From contig CAYIYM010000010.1 of the NCBI GenBank assembly GCA_964367685.1, positions 1-64,000 of the forward strand: a DNA stretch of 64,000 nt. Reading direction: 5' to 3'. Below the pieces are notes generated by a model. It did no database searches, was not told where the DNA came from, and was given only the letters and a program-made list of their open reading frames with translations. Positions 42,013 through 51,437 of the stretch are shown here, in pieces; position 1 is the first letter of the stretch, and the number at the start of each line of letters is the position of its first letter. The translations under genes were made by a program, and so were the position numbers. This stretch comes from CAUPWF01 sp964367685. GTDB lineage: Bacteria; Bacillota; Clostridia; Lachnospirales; Lachnospiraceae.

Positions 42013-43026
42013 ATGGCAGTTAAAGTAGCAATTAATGGTTTTGGACGTATCGGACGTTTAGCATTCAGACAAATGTTTGGAGCAGAAGGGTACGAAGTAG
42101 TAGCAATTAACGATTTAACAAACCCAAAAATGTTAGCACATTTATTAAAATATGATTCAGCACAAGGAAGATATGCACTTTGTGATAAAGTAGAAGCGAA
42201 AGAGTCTTCAATCGTAGTTGATGGAAAAGAAATCCAAATCTACGCTCAAAGAAATCCAGCTGATCTTCCATGGGGAGAATTAAATGTAGACGTAGTTCTT
42301 GAGTGTACAGGATTCTTCACATCAAAAGAAAAATCTGCAGCACATATCGCAGCAGGTGCTAAGAAAGTTGTTATCTCTGCTCCAGCAGGAAACGACCTTC
42401 CAACGGTAGTATTTAATACAAACCACGATATCTTAACAGCTGATGATACAATTATTTCAGCAGCTTCTTGCACAACTAACTGTTTAGCACCAATGGCAAA
42501 AGCTTTAACAGAGTTAGCTCCAATTGAGAGTGGAATCATGGCAACAATCCATGCTTACACAGGAGATCAAATGACTCTTGATGGTCCTCACCCAGGTGGA
42601 GATTTAAGAAGAGCTAGAGCAGCAGCAGTTTCTATCGTGCCTAACTCAACAGGTGCTGCTAAAGCAATTGGACTTGTTATTCCAGAACTTAACGGAAAAT
42701 TAGTAGGGGCAGCTCAACGTGTTCCAACTCCAACTGGATCAACAACAATCTTAACAGCAGTAGTTGATGGCGAAGTTACAGTTGAATCTGTAAATGCAGC
42801 AATGAAAGCAGCTTCTAACGAATCTTTTGGTTACACAGAAGAGCAATTAGTTTCTTGCGATATCATCGGAATCACATATGGTTCATTATTCGATGCAACA
42901 CAAACATTAGTAACTCCATTAGCTAATGGAAAATCACATGTACAAGTTGTATCTTGGTATGATAATGAGAACTCTTATACTAGCCAAATGGTTAGAACAA
43001 TTAAGTTCTTCTCAGAGTTAGCTTAA
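42013..43026 (+). CDS. gap: Glyceraldehyde-3-phosphate dehydrogenase
   Basis: A 337-residue NAD enzyme of glycolysis. It has INGFGRIGRLAFR at the N terminus, the catalytic SAASCTTNCLAPMAKAL (Cys near residue 155), HAYTGDQ, and a C-terminal SWYDNENSYTSQMVRT. Codon use is visibly more optimised (GTT, GCA, GCT) than in neighbouring genes, as expected for high expression. It has its own promoter and terminator, separate from pgk-tpiA-gpmI. Confidence 0.98.
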   Translation: MAVKVAINGFGRIGRLAFRQMFGAEGYEVVAINDLTNPKMLAHLLKYDSAQGRYALCDKVEAKESSIVVDGKEIQIYAQRNPADLPWGELNVDVVLECTGFFTSKEKSAAHIAAGAKKVVISAPAGNDLPTVVFNTNHDILTADDTIISAASCTTNCLAPMAKALTELAPIESGIMATIHAYTGDQMTLDGPHPGGDLRRARAAAVSIVPNSTGAAKAIGLVIPELNGKLVGAAQRVPTPTGSTTILTAVVDGEVTVESVNAAMKAASNESFGYTEEQLVSCDIIGITYGSLFDATQTLVTPLANGKSHVQVVSWYDNENSYTSQMVRTIKFFSELA

Positions 43027-43048
43027 TTTTATAATTAGATCCATTGAG

Positions 43049-43078
43049 GGGTCCGGTCAACCTGGCCGGATCCTTTTT
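43049..43078 (+). terminator. gap terminator
   Basis: GGGTCCGG / CCGGATCC (eight pairs, one G-U) around an internal loop, followed by TTTTTAT. It is unusually GC-rich for this genome. Confidence 0.85.
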
Positions 43079-43162
43079 ATGTAAAATCTATAATATTTAT
43101 TTGAATTTAAAGATGGAATATTAAGAATATATTATCATAATATAGAAAAGAGGTATAACAAG

Positions 43163-44356
43163 ATGTTAAATAAGAAGTCAGTAGAAGATATGAATGTAGC
43201 AGGTAAAAAAGTACTTGTAAGATGTGACTTTAATGTGCCATTAATTGAAGGGAAAATCACAGATGAGAATCGTTTGGTAGCAGCACTTCCTACAATTAAA
43301 AAATTAGTTGCAGATGGTGGGCGAGTAATTCTTTGTTCACACTTAGGTAAGCCAAAGGGTGAAGCTGTACCAACTCTTTCTTTAGCACCAGTAGCCACTA
43401 GATTATCAGAATTATTAGGGCAAGAAGTGAAATTTGCAGCAGATCCTGAAGTAGTAGGAGTAAATGCGAAAGCAGCTGTGGCTGAGATGAAAGATGGAGA
43501 TGTAATCTTATTAGAGAATACTCGTTATAGAGCAGAAGAAACTAAAAATGTAGAAGTATTTAGTAAAGAATTAGCTTCACTAGCTGATGTTTTCGTTAAC
43601 GATGCATTTGGAACAGCTCATAGAGCACACTGTTCAAATGTAGGTGTTACAACCTTTGTTGAAGAAGCTGGTGTTGGATACTTAATGCAAAAAGAAATTG
43701 ATTACTTAGGAAATGCTGTAAATAAGCCAGAAAGACCATTTGTAGCTATTCTTGGTGGTTCTAAAGTTTCAAGTAAGATCTCAGTAATTGAGAATCTAAT
43801 TGAGAAGGTTGACACAATCATTATTGGTGGTGGAATGATGTTTACATTTGCAAAAGCACTAGGTGGAAATATTGGTAATTCTCTATTAGAAGATGAGTAT
43901 TGTGATTATGCGTTGAACATGATTAAGAAGGCGGAAGAAAAAGGAGTGAATTTCTTACTTCCTGTGGATTGTATTGCGGCTGATGCATTCTCAAATGATG
44001 CAAAAACAGAAATCGTAGCCCCTGGTGAAATTCCTGAGGGTTGGTTAGGGTTAGATATTGGACCAAAATCGGAAGAATTATTTGCAAATGCAGTAAAAGA
44101 TGCTAAGACAGTAGTGTGGAATGGACCAATGGGATGTTTCGAAATGTCGAACTTTGCTTCAGGAACTAAAGCTGTTGCAGAAGCACTAGCAGCAACTGAT
44201 GCAACAACAATTATTGGCGGTGGAGATTCAGCAGCGGCTGTTAATCAAATGGGATTTGGAGATAAAATGTCTCACATTTCTACAGGTGGTGGCGCTTCAC
44301 TTGAGTTCTTAGAAGGAAAAGATTTACCAGGTGTAGTTGCAGCAAATGATAAATAA
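43163..44356 (+). CDS. pgk: Phosphoglycerate kinase
   Basis: A 397-residue glycolytic kinase that makes ATP from 1,3-bisphosphoglycerate and ADP. It has VLVRCDFNVPL near residue 18, LCSHLGKPKG near 55, FGTAHRAHCSNVGV near 150, GGSKVSSKI near 195 and the C-terminal nucleotide segment IGGGDSAAAVNQMG near 352. First gene of the pgk-tpiA-gpmI operon. Confidence 0.98.
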   Translation: MLNKKSVEDMNVAGKKVLVRCDFNVPLIEGKITDENRLVAALPTIKKLVADGGRVILCSHLGKPKGEAVPTLSLAPVATRLSELLGQEVKFAADPEVVGVNAKAAVAEMKDGDVILLENTRYRAEETKNVEVFSKELASLADVFVNDAFGTAHRAHCSNVGVTTFVEEAGVGYLMQKEIDYLGNAVNKPERPFVAILGGSKVSSKISVIENLIEKVDTIIIGGGMMFTFAKALGGNIGNSLLEDEYCDYALNMIKKAEEKGVNFLLPVDCIAADAFSNDAKTEIVAPGEIPEGWLGLDIGPKSEELFANAVKDAKTVVWNGPMGCFEMSNFASGTKAVAEALAATDATTIIGGGDSAAAVNQMGFGDKMSHISTGGGASLEFLEGKDLPGVVAANDK

Positions 44357-44407
44357 TCACTTGAGCTAATAAGCATTTATAAAATATAAAATCTAAGGAG
44401 ACAAAAA

Positions 44408-45157
44408 ATGTCAAGAAGAAAAATTATCGCAGGAAATTGGAAAATGAATATGACTCCAAGTCAAGCAGTAGAATTAGTAAATATGTTAAAGCCTTTAGTA
44501 GCGAATGAAGAAGTAGATGTTGTATTTGCTGTACCAGCAATCGATATTATTCCAGCTATGGAAGCTGCGAAAGGTTCAAATATCAATATTGCGGCTGAAA
44601 ATATGTATTTCGAAGAAAGTGGGGCTTACACAGGCGAGATTTCACCAGCAATGTTAACAGATGTAGGTGTAAAATATGTTGTGTTAGGTCATTCTGAAAG
44701 AAGAGAATATTTTGCTGAGACAGACGCAACTGTAAATAAAAAAGTATTAAAAGCGTTAGAGCATGGAATTACACCGATTATGTGTTGTGGAGAATCACTT
44801 GAGCAAAGAGAGCAAGGTGTTACTATGGATCTTATTCGCCAACAAGTAAAAATTGGATTAACTGGTGTTACTGCAGAGCAAGCAGCTACAGTTGTTATTG
44901 CTTATGAGCCAATCTGGGCAATTGGAACAGGTAAAGTTGCTACAACAGAGCAAGCACAAGAAGTTTGTAAGGCAATTCGCGAGTGTATCGCAGAAGTTTA
45001 TGATGATGCTACAGCAGCTGCAGTTCGTATCCAATATGGTGGATCAGTATCGGCTGATAGTGCAGCTGAATTATTTGCACAAGCTGACATTGACGGTGGA
45101 TTAGTTGGTGGAGCTTCATTAAAAGCAGACTTTGGTAAGATTGTAAATTACAAATAA
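44408..45157 (+). CDS. tpiA: Triosephosphate isomerase
   Basis: A 249-residue enzyme that interconverts dihydroxyacetone phosphate and glyceraldehyde-3-phosphate. It has AGNWKMN at the start, GHSERREYF near residue 96 (catalytic His), and AYEPIWAIGTGKVAT near 165 (catalytic Glu and flexible loop). The end reads YGGSVSADSAAELF and DGGLVGGASL. Co-transcribed with pgk and gpmI. Confidence 0.98.
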   Translation: MSRRKIIAGNWKMNMTPSQAVELVNMLKPLVANEEVDVVFAVPAIDIIPAMEAAKGSNINIAAENMYFEESGAYTGEISPAMLTDVGVKYVVLGHSERREYFAETDATVNKKVLKALEHGITPIMCCGESLEQREQGVTMDLIRQQVKIGLTGVTAEQAATVVIAYEPIWAIGTGKVATTEQAQEVCKAIRECIAEVYDDATAAAVRIQYGGSVSADSAAELFAQADIDGGLVGGASLKADFGKIVNYK

Positions 45158-45170
45158 GAACAACTTGTAT

Positions 45171-45197
45171 AGGAAAAGTGGCAATGCTACTTTTCCT
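45171..45197 (+). other. Hairpin between tpiA and gpmI
   Basis: A 12-bp stem AGGAAAAGTGGC / GCTACTTTTCCT (one G-U pair) with an AAT loop. No T run follows, so it is more likely an mRNA stability or processing element inside the operon than a terminator. Confidence 0.6.
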
Positions 45198-45222
45198 GTA
45201 TTGTGTTATAGGAGGAAATAAA

Positions 45223-46764
45223 ATGGCAAAAAAACCTGTAGTATTAATGATTTTAGACGGGTATGGATTAAATGAGAATACAAATGGAAATGCTGTAGCG
45301 AATGCGGCTACTCCAGTTATGGATAAATTGATGAAGGAGTGTCCGTTTGTAAAAGGGTTCGCTAGTGGATTAGATGTTGGATTACCAGATGGACAAATGG
45401 GAAATTCGGAAGTCGGGCATTTAAACATGGGCGCAGGACGCATTGTATATCAAGATCTTACAAAGATTTCAAAAGCGATTAAAGATGGTGATTTCTTTAC
45501 AAATCCTGCATTAGTTGAAGCTTGTAATAACGTGAAAGCAAATGATTCTGCTTTGCATTTATTTGGATTGGTATCTAATGGTGGGGTTCACAGTCATGAT
45601 GAACATATCTGTGGCCTACTTAAATTAGCGAAGAAGCAAAATATTGAGAAAGTCTATGTACATTGCTTCCTAGATGGTAGAGATACACCACCTGCATCAG
45701 GAGCTGAATTTGTGGCGAAATTAGAAGAGAGTATGAATGAAATTGGTGTTGGTAAAGTTGCTTCGGTAATTGGACGTTATTACGCAATGGACCGAGACAA
45801 TCGATGGGAACGTGTAGAAGCGGCTTATAAAGCTTTGACAGCAGGCGAGGGTGTAATGTCTACAAGTGCCGTAGATTCAATCGAAGCTTCCTATCAGAAT
45901 GAAGTCTTAGATGAATTTGTGTTACCTACTGTTATCACAGAGGATGGTAAACCTATAGCTACAATTTCAGATAATGATTCGGTGATTTTCTTTAATTTCA
46001 GACCAGATAGAGCCCGTGAGATTACACGTCCATTCTGTGAAGATACATTTACAGAATTTGATAGAGGTGAAAGAATTAAGACAACATTTGTATGCTTTAC
46101 AAATTACGATGTGACAATCGGGAATAAATTGGTAGCATTTGAGAAATCGGAAATTACAAATACATTTGGTGAATTTCTTGCTGCAAATAATCTGACACAG
46201 GCAAGAATTGCTGAAACAGAGAAATATGCGCATGTTACATTTTTCTTTAATGGTGGAATCGAGGAACCTAATAAAGGGGAGGATAGAATTTTAGTTAAAT
46301 CTCCTAAGGTTGCCACATATGATTTGCAGCCTGAAATGAGTGCCTTTGAAGTGTGTGATAAATTAGTAGAAGCTATCAAATCTGGGAAATATGATGTTAT
46401 TATAACAAATTTCGCGAATCCGGATATGGTTGGGCATACAGGAATTGAAAGTGCTGCAATTAAAGCAGTTGAAGCAGTAGACTTATGTGTTGGTAGAACA
46501 GTGAATGCTCTAAAAGAAGTAGATGGACAAATGTTTATATGTGCGGATCATGGGAATGCAGAACAGTTGATTGATCCAGAAACAGGCGATGTGTTTACGG
46601 CTCATACAACATTGCCAGTGCCATTTATTTTAGTGAATGCAGATGACAATGTAGGATTAAAAGAAGGTGGATGTTTGGCGGATATTGCACCTACACTAAT
46701 TGAAATGATGAACATGAAAAAACCCGTTGAAATGTCTGGTAATTCTTTACTTATTTCAAAATAA
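45223..46764 (+). CDS. gpmI: 2,3-bisphosphoglycerate-independent phosphoglycerate mutase
   Basis: A 513-residue metal-dependent mutase that converts 3- to 2-phosphoglycerate. It has VLMILDGYGLNEN at the start, the phospho-Ser motif MGNSEVGHLNMGAGRI near residue 60, HSHDEHI near 123, DGRDTPP near 152 and the alkaline-phosphatase-like ADHGNAEQL near 443. ATG 45223 is used because GGAGGAAATAAA precedes it; a longer frame would start inside the upstream hairpin. Confidence 0.97.
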   Translation: MAKKPVVLMILDGYGLNENTNGNAVANAATPVMDKLMKECPFVKGFASGLDVGLPDGQMGNSEVGHLNMGAGRIVYQDLTKISKAIKDGDFFTNPALVEACNNVKANDSALHLFGLVSNGGVHSHDEHICGLLKLAKKQNIEKVYVHCFLDGRDTPPASGAEFVAKLEESMNEIGVGKVASVIGRYYAMDRDNRWERVEAAYKALTAGEGVMSTSAVDSIEASYQNEVLDEFVLPTVITEDGKPIATISDNDSVIFFNFRPDRAREITRPFCEDTFTEFDRGERIKTTFVCFTNYDVTIGNKLVAFEKSEITNTFGEFLAANNLTQARIAETEKYAHVTFFFNGGIEEPNKGEDRILVKSPKVATYDLQPEMSAFEVCDKLVEAIKSGKYDVIITNFANPDMVGHTGIESAAIKAVEAVDLCVGRTVNALKEVDGQMFICADHGNAEQLIDPETGDVFTAHTTLPVPFILVNADDNVGLKEGGCLADIAPTLIEMMNMKKPVEMSGNSLLISK

Positions 46765-46776
46765 ATACTATAATTA

Positions 46777-46805
46777 TAGCAGTGCAATAACGCACTGCTA
46801 TTTTT
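46777..46805 (+). terminator. Terminator after gpmI
   Basis: A perfect 9-bp stem TAGCAGTGC / GCACTGCTA with an AATAAC loop, followed by TTTTT. Confidence 0.88.
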
Positions 46806-46836
46806 AAAAATATAAGAATGAGTATGGAGGAAAGAG

Positions 46837-47823
46837 ATGTTACTATTATCGAGAGAAGATATCAAAAAGGTTTTTACGATTAAAGATGCGATTGAAACAA
46901 ATAAACAAGCATTTGTTCAAGTGGTGGAGAAGACGTGTGAAATTCCATTGAGAACGCAAATACTTGCACCCAAATATGATGGGACGTTTTTATTTATGCC
47001 TGCTTATGCAGAAAATATAGATAGAGCCTCACTAAAAATTGTTAATATTTTTCCACACAATATTGATCAAGGGAAATCATCTGCTCCTGCCCAAGTATTA
47101 TTGATTGATGGAACAGATGGAATTGTAAAATCTATATTAGACGGAACCTATATAACACAGCTTCGTACTGGGGCATCAAGTGGAGTTGCATTTGAATTAT
47201 TCGGTAGAAAAGATGCAAGAGTAGGGGCGTTAATTGGAACGGGCGGACAAGCGGCAACACAATTAGAAGCAATGTTGGCTGTTCGTGATTTAGAAGAAGT
47301 AAGAATTTATGATACAAATAGAGAGCGTTTAGTTGCATTTGTCGATTTAATGACGCAAGAACTTGCACATTATGGTACAAAGTTTATAGCGGCAGGATCA
47401 TCTGACGAAGCTGTGGAAGGAGCAGATTTACTTGCTACAGTGACTCCTGCTACAAAACCAGTATTTGATGCAACAAAAGTGAAAAAGGGTTGTACTATTA
47501 GTTGTGTAGGTGCATATCAACACCATATGCAAGAAATGGATCCAGTCATATTGAACCGTGCATCTAAAATTTACTTTGATTCACAAGAAGCTGTTCTTCA
47601 AGAAGCAGGAGATATACTGATACCACTAGAAGAAGGTACAATAACCATGGAAGATTTTACGGGAAATATTGGTGATGTAATCAAAGGGGAATTAGTTGGA
47701 AGAGAATCAGATGATGAAATCATTGTATATGAGACAGTGGGAGTAGCGGCTCAAGATTTAATGGCAGCAAACATGATATATGAAAATGCAGTTGAAGCCG
47801 GAGTGGGTATGAACTGGAACTAA
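46837..47823 (+). CDS. Ornithine cyclodeaminase/mu-crystallin-family protein
   Basis: A 328-residue NAD(P)-binding protein. ASLKIVNIFPHN near residue 66 carries the family's Lys, LRTGASSGVAFELFG lies near 108, the Rossmann loop is GALIGTGGQAATQLEAM near 127, and GADLLATVTPATKPVFD lies near 192. Members include ornithine cyclodeaminase, alanine dehydrogenase and ketimine or imine reductases, so the substrate is uncertain. It is followed after 24 bases by an IlvD-family gene with AGG-type ribosome site, and the two look co-transcribed. A joint pathway for an amino or keto acid is possible. Confidence 0.8.
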   Translation: MLLLSREDIKKVFTIKDAIETNKQAFVQVVEKTCEIPLRTQILAPKYDGTFLFMPAYAENIDRASLKIVNIFPHNIDQGKSSAPAQVLLIDGTDGIVKSILDGTYITQLRTGASSGVAFELFGRKDARVGALIGTGGQAATQLEAMLAVRDLEEVRIYDTNRERLVAFVDLMTQELAHYGTKFIAAGSSDEAVEGADLLATVTPATKPVFDATKVKKGCTISCVGAYQHHMQEMDPVILNRASKIYFDSQEAVLQEAGDILIPLEEGTITMEDFTGNIGDVIKGELVGRESDDEIIVYETVGVAAQDLMAANMIYENAVEAGVGMNWN

Positions 47824-47847
47824 ATATTATATAATATCGGAGGTCAT

Positions 47848-49503
47848 ATGAGTAAAAATTTTTGGAATGGGAAAGAAGCTGCTCATCGTCGTGTAATGAT
47901 GAAAGCGGCAGGATATTGTGATAGTGATATTAAAACGAAGCCACATATAGGTGTGCCAAATTCATTTATGGAAGGGTCTCCGGGATCGGCACATTTGCGG
48001 CAAATAGCTGAAGCTGTAAAACAAGGAATCTGGGCTGCTGGGGGAATTCCGATTGAGTTTGGAATACCGGCAACCTGTGGAAATATGGCAAATGGAGCCG
48101 AAGAATTAAAGTATGAACAAGTGGGACGTGATATTGTAGCAATGTCTGTAGAGTTTGTGACAAAGGTTCATAATTTCGATGGGTTAGCGATGATAGCTTC
48201 TTGTGATAATATTATTGCAGGATGTTATTTAGCTGCTGCTAGATTGGATATTCCAGCAATGATTGTTACAGGTGGATCAATGCAAGCTGGAAAATTCGAG
48301 GGGAAGACAGTCGTTGAAGCAGACTTAGATGCCGCTAGATTTTCAGGTGCTACAGAAGAAGAGTTAGATGAAATGGAAGGTTGCGTATGCCCATCTTTTG
48401 GTGCTTGTCCTTCTATGGGAACAGCAAATACAATGCAAATGCTAGGCGAAGTATTTAATTTAGTATTACCTGGAACATCGACTATACCAGCGTCAGACAA
48501 CACAAAATTGAGATCAGCAAGAGAAGCGGGAAGATATGCAGTGGAATTAGCAAAAGCCGGGCGAAAACCATCGCAATTGATTACGAAAGAAGTATTGCTG
48601 AATTCAATCATGTTTGACATGGCTGTAGCAGGCTCCACAAATGCGGTGCTTCACATCTTGACTATGGCATATGAATTAGGAATCAAATTAACCTTAGAGG
48701 ATTTTGAAAAGTATGCGTCAGAAATTCCTTGTATTAACGCAGTGATTCCAAGTGGTCCATATACAGTAGTTGACTTCCATTATGCTGGTGGAGTACCAAA
48801 TGTTATGAAGATGCTAGAATCCAAGTTGTTTACAGGAGAACCAATGATGACAGGAAATACATGGGCAGAATATTTGACCCACGTTACTCCAGAACAAAAT
48901 GAAGTGATTTACTCATTAGATAAGCCATTGTCTGATTTGCCAGGACTTAAAATACTACGTGGAAATCTTTCGCCAAATGGCGCCATAGTTAGACCTACGG
49001 CAGTTCCAGAAGAAGTGATGTATATGAAGGGCAAAGCCAAAGTGTTCGAGACAGACAGGGATGCATTTGAAGCGATAGAGTCAGGTTATATTGTACCAGG
49101 AGATATTATTGTAATTCGTTATGAGGGATGTAAAGGGGCCCCAGGAATGAAAGAGTTGATGCTTAGTATAGATGCGTTAATTGGACTTGGGTTACACAAG
49201 AGTGTGGGACTTATTACGGATGCGAGATTCTCGGGATTTAATTTCGGTGCAATTATCGGACATGTTTCTCCAGAGGCTTACGATGGCGGGGTAATCGCAA
49301 TCGTACAAAATGGAGATGAGATTGAAATTGATATCCCGAAAGGTACTGTTTCATTAATGTTAAGCGATGAAGTGATTGAGGCGAGAAAAAAACGTTGGAT
49401 CTGTCCGCCACTAAAAGAACAAAAAGGATGTTTGAATATTTTTGCTAAAACATGCCGACCAGCAGAAGAAGGTGGCGCAATGCAACCATGGGATATATTC
49501 TAA
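47848..49503 (+). CDS. IlvD/Edd-family dehydratase with altered metal site
   Basis: A 551-residue dehydratase of the family that contains dihydroxy-acid dehydratase (valine/isoleucine synthesis), phosphogluconate dehydratase and sugar-acid dehydratases. Family landmarks are present: GVPNSFMEGSPGSAHL near residue 31, IASCDNIIAGCYLAAARLDIP near 118, FGACPSMGTANTM near 187, AVAGSTNAVLHIL near 262 and LITDARFSGFNFG near 455. In characterised members the CDK motif supplies the carbamylated Mg-binding Lys, but here it is CDN. The acidic residue expected in the preceding V(C/D)DG motif is Gly (ATCGN). It could still be IlvD, but a different substrate is quite possible. It sits 8 kb from ilvNC. Confidence 0.75.
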   Translation: MSKNFWNGKEAAHRRVMMKAAGYCDSDIKTKPHIGVPNSFMEGSPGSAHLRQIAEAVKQGIWAAGGIPIEFGIPATCGNMANGAEELKYEQVGRDIVAMSVEFVTKVHNFDGLAMIASCDNIIAGCYLAAARLDIPAMIVTGGSMQAGKFEGKTVVEADLDAARFSGATEEELDEMEGCVCPSFGACPSMGTANTMQMLGEVFNLVLPGTSTIPASDNTKLRSAREAGRYAVELAKAGRKPSQLITKEVLLNSIMFDMAVAGSTNAVLHILTMAYELGIKLTLEDFEKYASEIPCINAVIPSGPYTVVDFHYAGGVPNVMKMLESKLFTGEPMMTGNTWAEYLTHVTPEQNEVIYSLDKPLSDLPGLKILRGNLSPNGAIVRPTAVPEEVMYMKGKAKVFETDRDAFEAIESGYIVPGDIIVIRYEGCKGAPGMKELMLSIDALIGLGLHKSVGLITDARFSGFNFGAIIGHVSPEAYDGGVIAIVQNGDEIEIDIPKGTVSLMLSDEVIEARKKRWICPPLKEQKGCLNIFAKTCRPAEEGGAMQPWDIF

Positions 49504-49518
49504 AGGTGAAATAATAAG

Positions 49519-49552
49519 AAAGAGCACATTGATGATTTGTCAATGTGCTCTT
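49519..49552. terminator. Bidirectional terminator between convergent genes
   Basis: AAGAGCACATTGA / TCAATGTGCTCTT (13 bp) with a 7-base loop lies between the IlvD-family gene and rqcH. The flanks are A-rich and T-rich. Confidence 0.85.
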
Positions 49553-49586
49553 CTTTATTGATTTTGTGAAGTATTCTTCTTTCTTC

Positions 49587-51329
49587 TTACTTTGATAATT
49601 CCTCTAATTGAGAAATGTCACTATCAATAATAAGTGAGTAATTTGTATGATAAATAACAAATCCAGGTTTTCCGCCTTTTGAACGCTTTACGTGTTTTCG
49701 TTCAATATAATCTACTTCAACCTTTTCGTTCCCGCGATTTTGGGAGTAATATGCAGCCAGTTTTCCGGCCTCTTCAAATACTCGATCTGGTAAATCCCGC
49801 CCACTAGCTTTTAATACGACATGTGACCCTGGAACTCCCTTTGCGTGAAACCACCATTCGTTTCCTTCGGCGAGATTGAAAGTGATTTCATCATTTTGAA
49901 GATTATTCTTCCCTACGTAAATATGATATCCATCAGAAGAGAGATAGTGTAGAGGCTTACTAGTGATTTTAACTTTTTTCTTAGAGTATCTTCGTTTGAC
50001 ATAGCCTACATTTGTTAATTCTTCTTTGATTTGAATTAAATCATCTTCAGTTCGGGCCATTTCAATGGAATTTGATACAGACTCTAAATAAAGGATTTCT
50101 TCTTTTGTTTCTATAACTAAATCTGTTAATGCCTCATAGGTACGCTTTAGCTTGTTGTATTTATCGAAATATTTTTGCGCATTTTCCATGGCTGTTTTTG
50201 TACCATCTAATGGAATTGTTATCATTTCATTTGTATAATAGTTTAATGCATCTAATGATCGATCACCAGGTAAAAGATCGTATCCATAAGTATGAATTAA
50301 CTCTCCATACACTTTGAATTTATCTCGGTTTTCTGTATCTTTGATCTGCTTCATTTGTAAATCATATTTTTTACGGTTACGTTCTAGGGCGGTTTGTACA
50401 ACCTGTCTTAAGTCAACCGATTTTTGTCGAATTCGTGTGATTTCATTTTTGGATGCATAGTATAATTCCACTACATTTGACATGGTCTCAAAAGACTTCT
50501 TCTCATAGTTGCCAAAATGACTAATATCGAGTCCACAGAATTCGTATGGCTCGTGAAGTGAATTATAATAAATGCAAGGTGTAAAGTTACCATCCTTAAC
50601 TTGTGTAAAATAGAGCTCAAATTGACGATATAGGTGATAAAGAATATCTTCGTTGAATTCACAGGCTGGAGTGCGCGAGTCAATGCCAGCAATATGGCAT
50701 ATTTCTTCGGCAACAATATAACTAATGCCTGTAAATGATAAATTCAATGATTTACCTATGGCGTCTGTTTTTGAGGATAATGTTGACTTGAATTCATCAG
50801 CAGTAATCGATATTGGGTTTTTCTTCTGCATAGTGTCAGGTACAAAATATGGTCGTCCCGGTAGTACTTCTCGAACAGAACTTACTTGAGATGAAATTCG
50901 TTTAATACTATCTATAATTGTGTAGTCTGCATTACAGAAAATGATATTACTGTGACGTCCCATTAATTCTATGATTAGTATTTTACGACCAGGATCACCT
51001 AATTCATCTAAATGGTCAATATGTAGCTCTAATATTCGTTCAAAATTAGGTTGCTTTATTTCGGCAATTCGCCCATTGTTTATATGTTTTCGAAGTAACA
51101 TACAGAAATTAGGGGCTGTCATTGGTGCAACTTTATTTTTCTCGGTTAGATAAAGTAAAGGAAGAGATGCACTGGCTGACATACAAAGTCGCTTCTGTCC
51201 ATTAGGTGTTTTAAAAGTTAATAGTAATTCATCGGGTTCGGGTTGAGAAATTTTGTGTATACGCCCTTCCGATAATATATGTTTTAATTCGTAAGCGATA
51301 TTCGCTACTGTTATTCCATCAAATGCCAT
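49587..51329 (-). CDS. rqcH: Rqc2 homologue RqcH (NFACT protein)
   Basis: A 580-residue ribosome-quality-control factor, older name fibronectin-binding protein. Domains: NFACT-N (about 1-180; FDGITVANIAYEL, IIELMGRHSNIIF), helix-hairpin-helix part (about 180-260), long coiled coil (about 285-420), and NFACT-R (about 445-575; NEWWFHAKGVPGSHVVLKAS). RqcH binds the 50S subunit carrying a stalled peptide and recruits tRNA-Ala to add alanine tails for proteolysis. ATG 51329 is used because TTGGAGG is well placed; a TTG at 51344 lies inside that site. Alone on the minus strand, divergent from yicC. Confidence 0.93.
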   Translation of the reverse strand: MAFDGITVANIAYELKHILSEGRIHKISQPEPDELLLTFKTPNGQKRLCMSASASLPLLYLTEKNKVAPMTAPNFCMLLRKHINNGRIAEIKQPNFERILELHIDHLDELGDPGRKILIIELMGRHSNIIFCNADYTIIDSIKRISSQVSSVREVLPGRPYFVPDTMQKKNPISITADEFKSTLSSKTDAIGKSLNLSFTGISYIVAEEICHIAGIDSRTPACEFNEDILYHLYRQFELYFTQVKDGNFTPCIYYNSLHEPYEFCGLDISHFGNYEKKSFETMSNVVELYYASKNEITRIRQKSVDLRQVVQTALERNRKKYDLQMKQIKDTENRDKFKVYGELIHTYGYDLLPGDRSLDALNYYTNEMITIPLDGTKTAMENAQKYFDKYNKLKRTYEALTDLVIETKEEILYLESVSNSIEMARTEDDLIQIKEELTNVGYVKRRYSKKKVKITSKPLHYLSSDGYHIYVGKNNLQNDEITFNLAEGNEWWFHAKGVPGSHVVLKASGRDLPDRVFEEAGKLAAYYSQNRGNEKVEVDYIERKHVKRSKGGKPGFVIYHTNYSLIIDSDISQLEELSK

Positions 51330-51367
51330 GTAATTTTCCTCCAAATCGTCTTATATTATAACATAAG

Positions 51368-51396
51368 TTGACGGCTATTTGGAAATGAATTATAAT
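51368..51396 (+). promoter_or_regulatory. Promoter of the yicC-gmk-rpoZ operon
   Basis: TTGACG (51368-51373), a 17-bp spacer and TATAAT (51391-51396), 42 bases before yicC. A near-consensus sigma-A promoter; rqcH on the other strand starts from the same gap. Confidence 0.8.
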
Positions 51397-51437
51397 AAAT
51401 ATAATTGCGTTTCAAATAAATGAAATGAGGAAAATAT

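Noticed and set aside
44865..45104. 79-codon plus-strand frame inside tpiA
   Set aside because: It is a shadow frame of a highly conserved gene, rich in Gln and Leu from codon bias, with no ribosome site.
47848..49503. Calling the IlvD-family gene simply dihydroxy-acid dehydratase
   Set aside because: The metal-site residues differ (CDN for CDK, Gly for an acidic residue), so the substrate should stay open.
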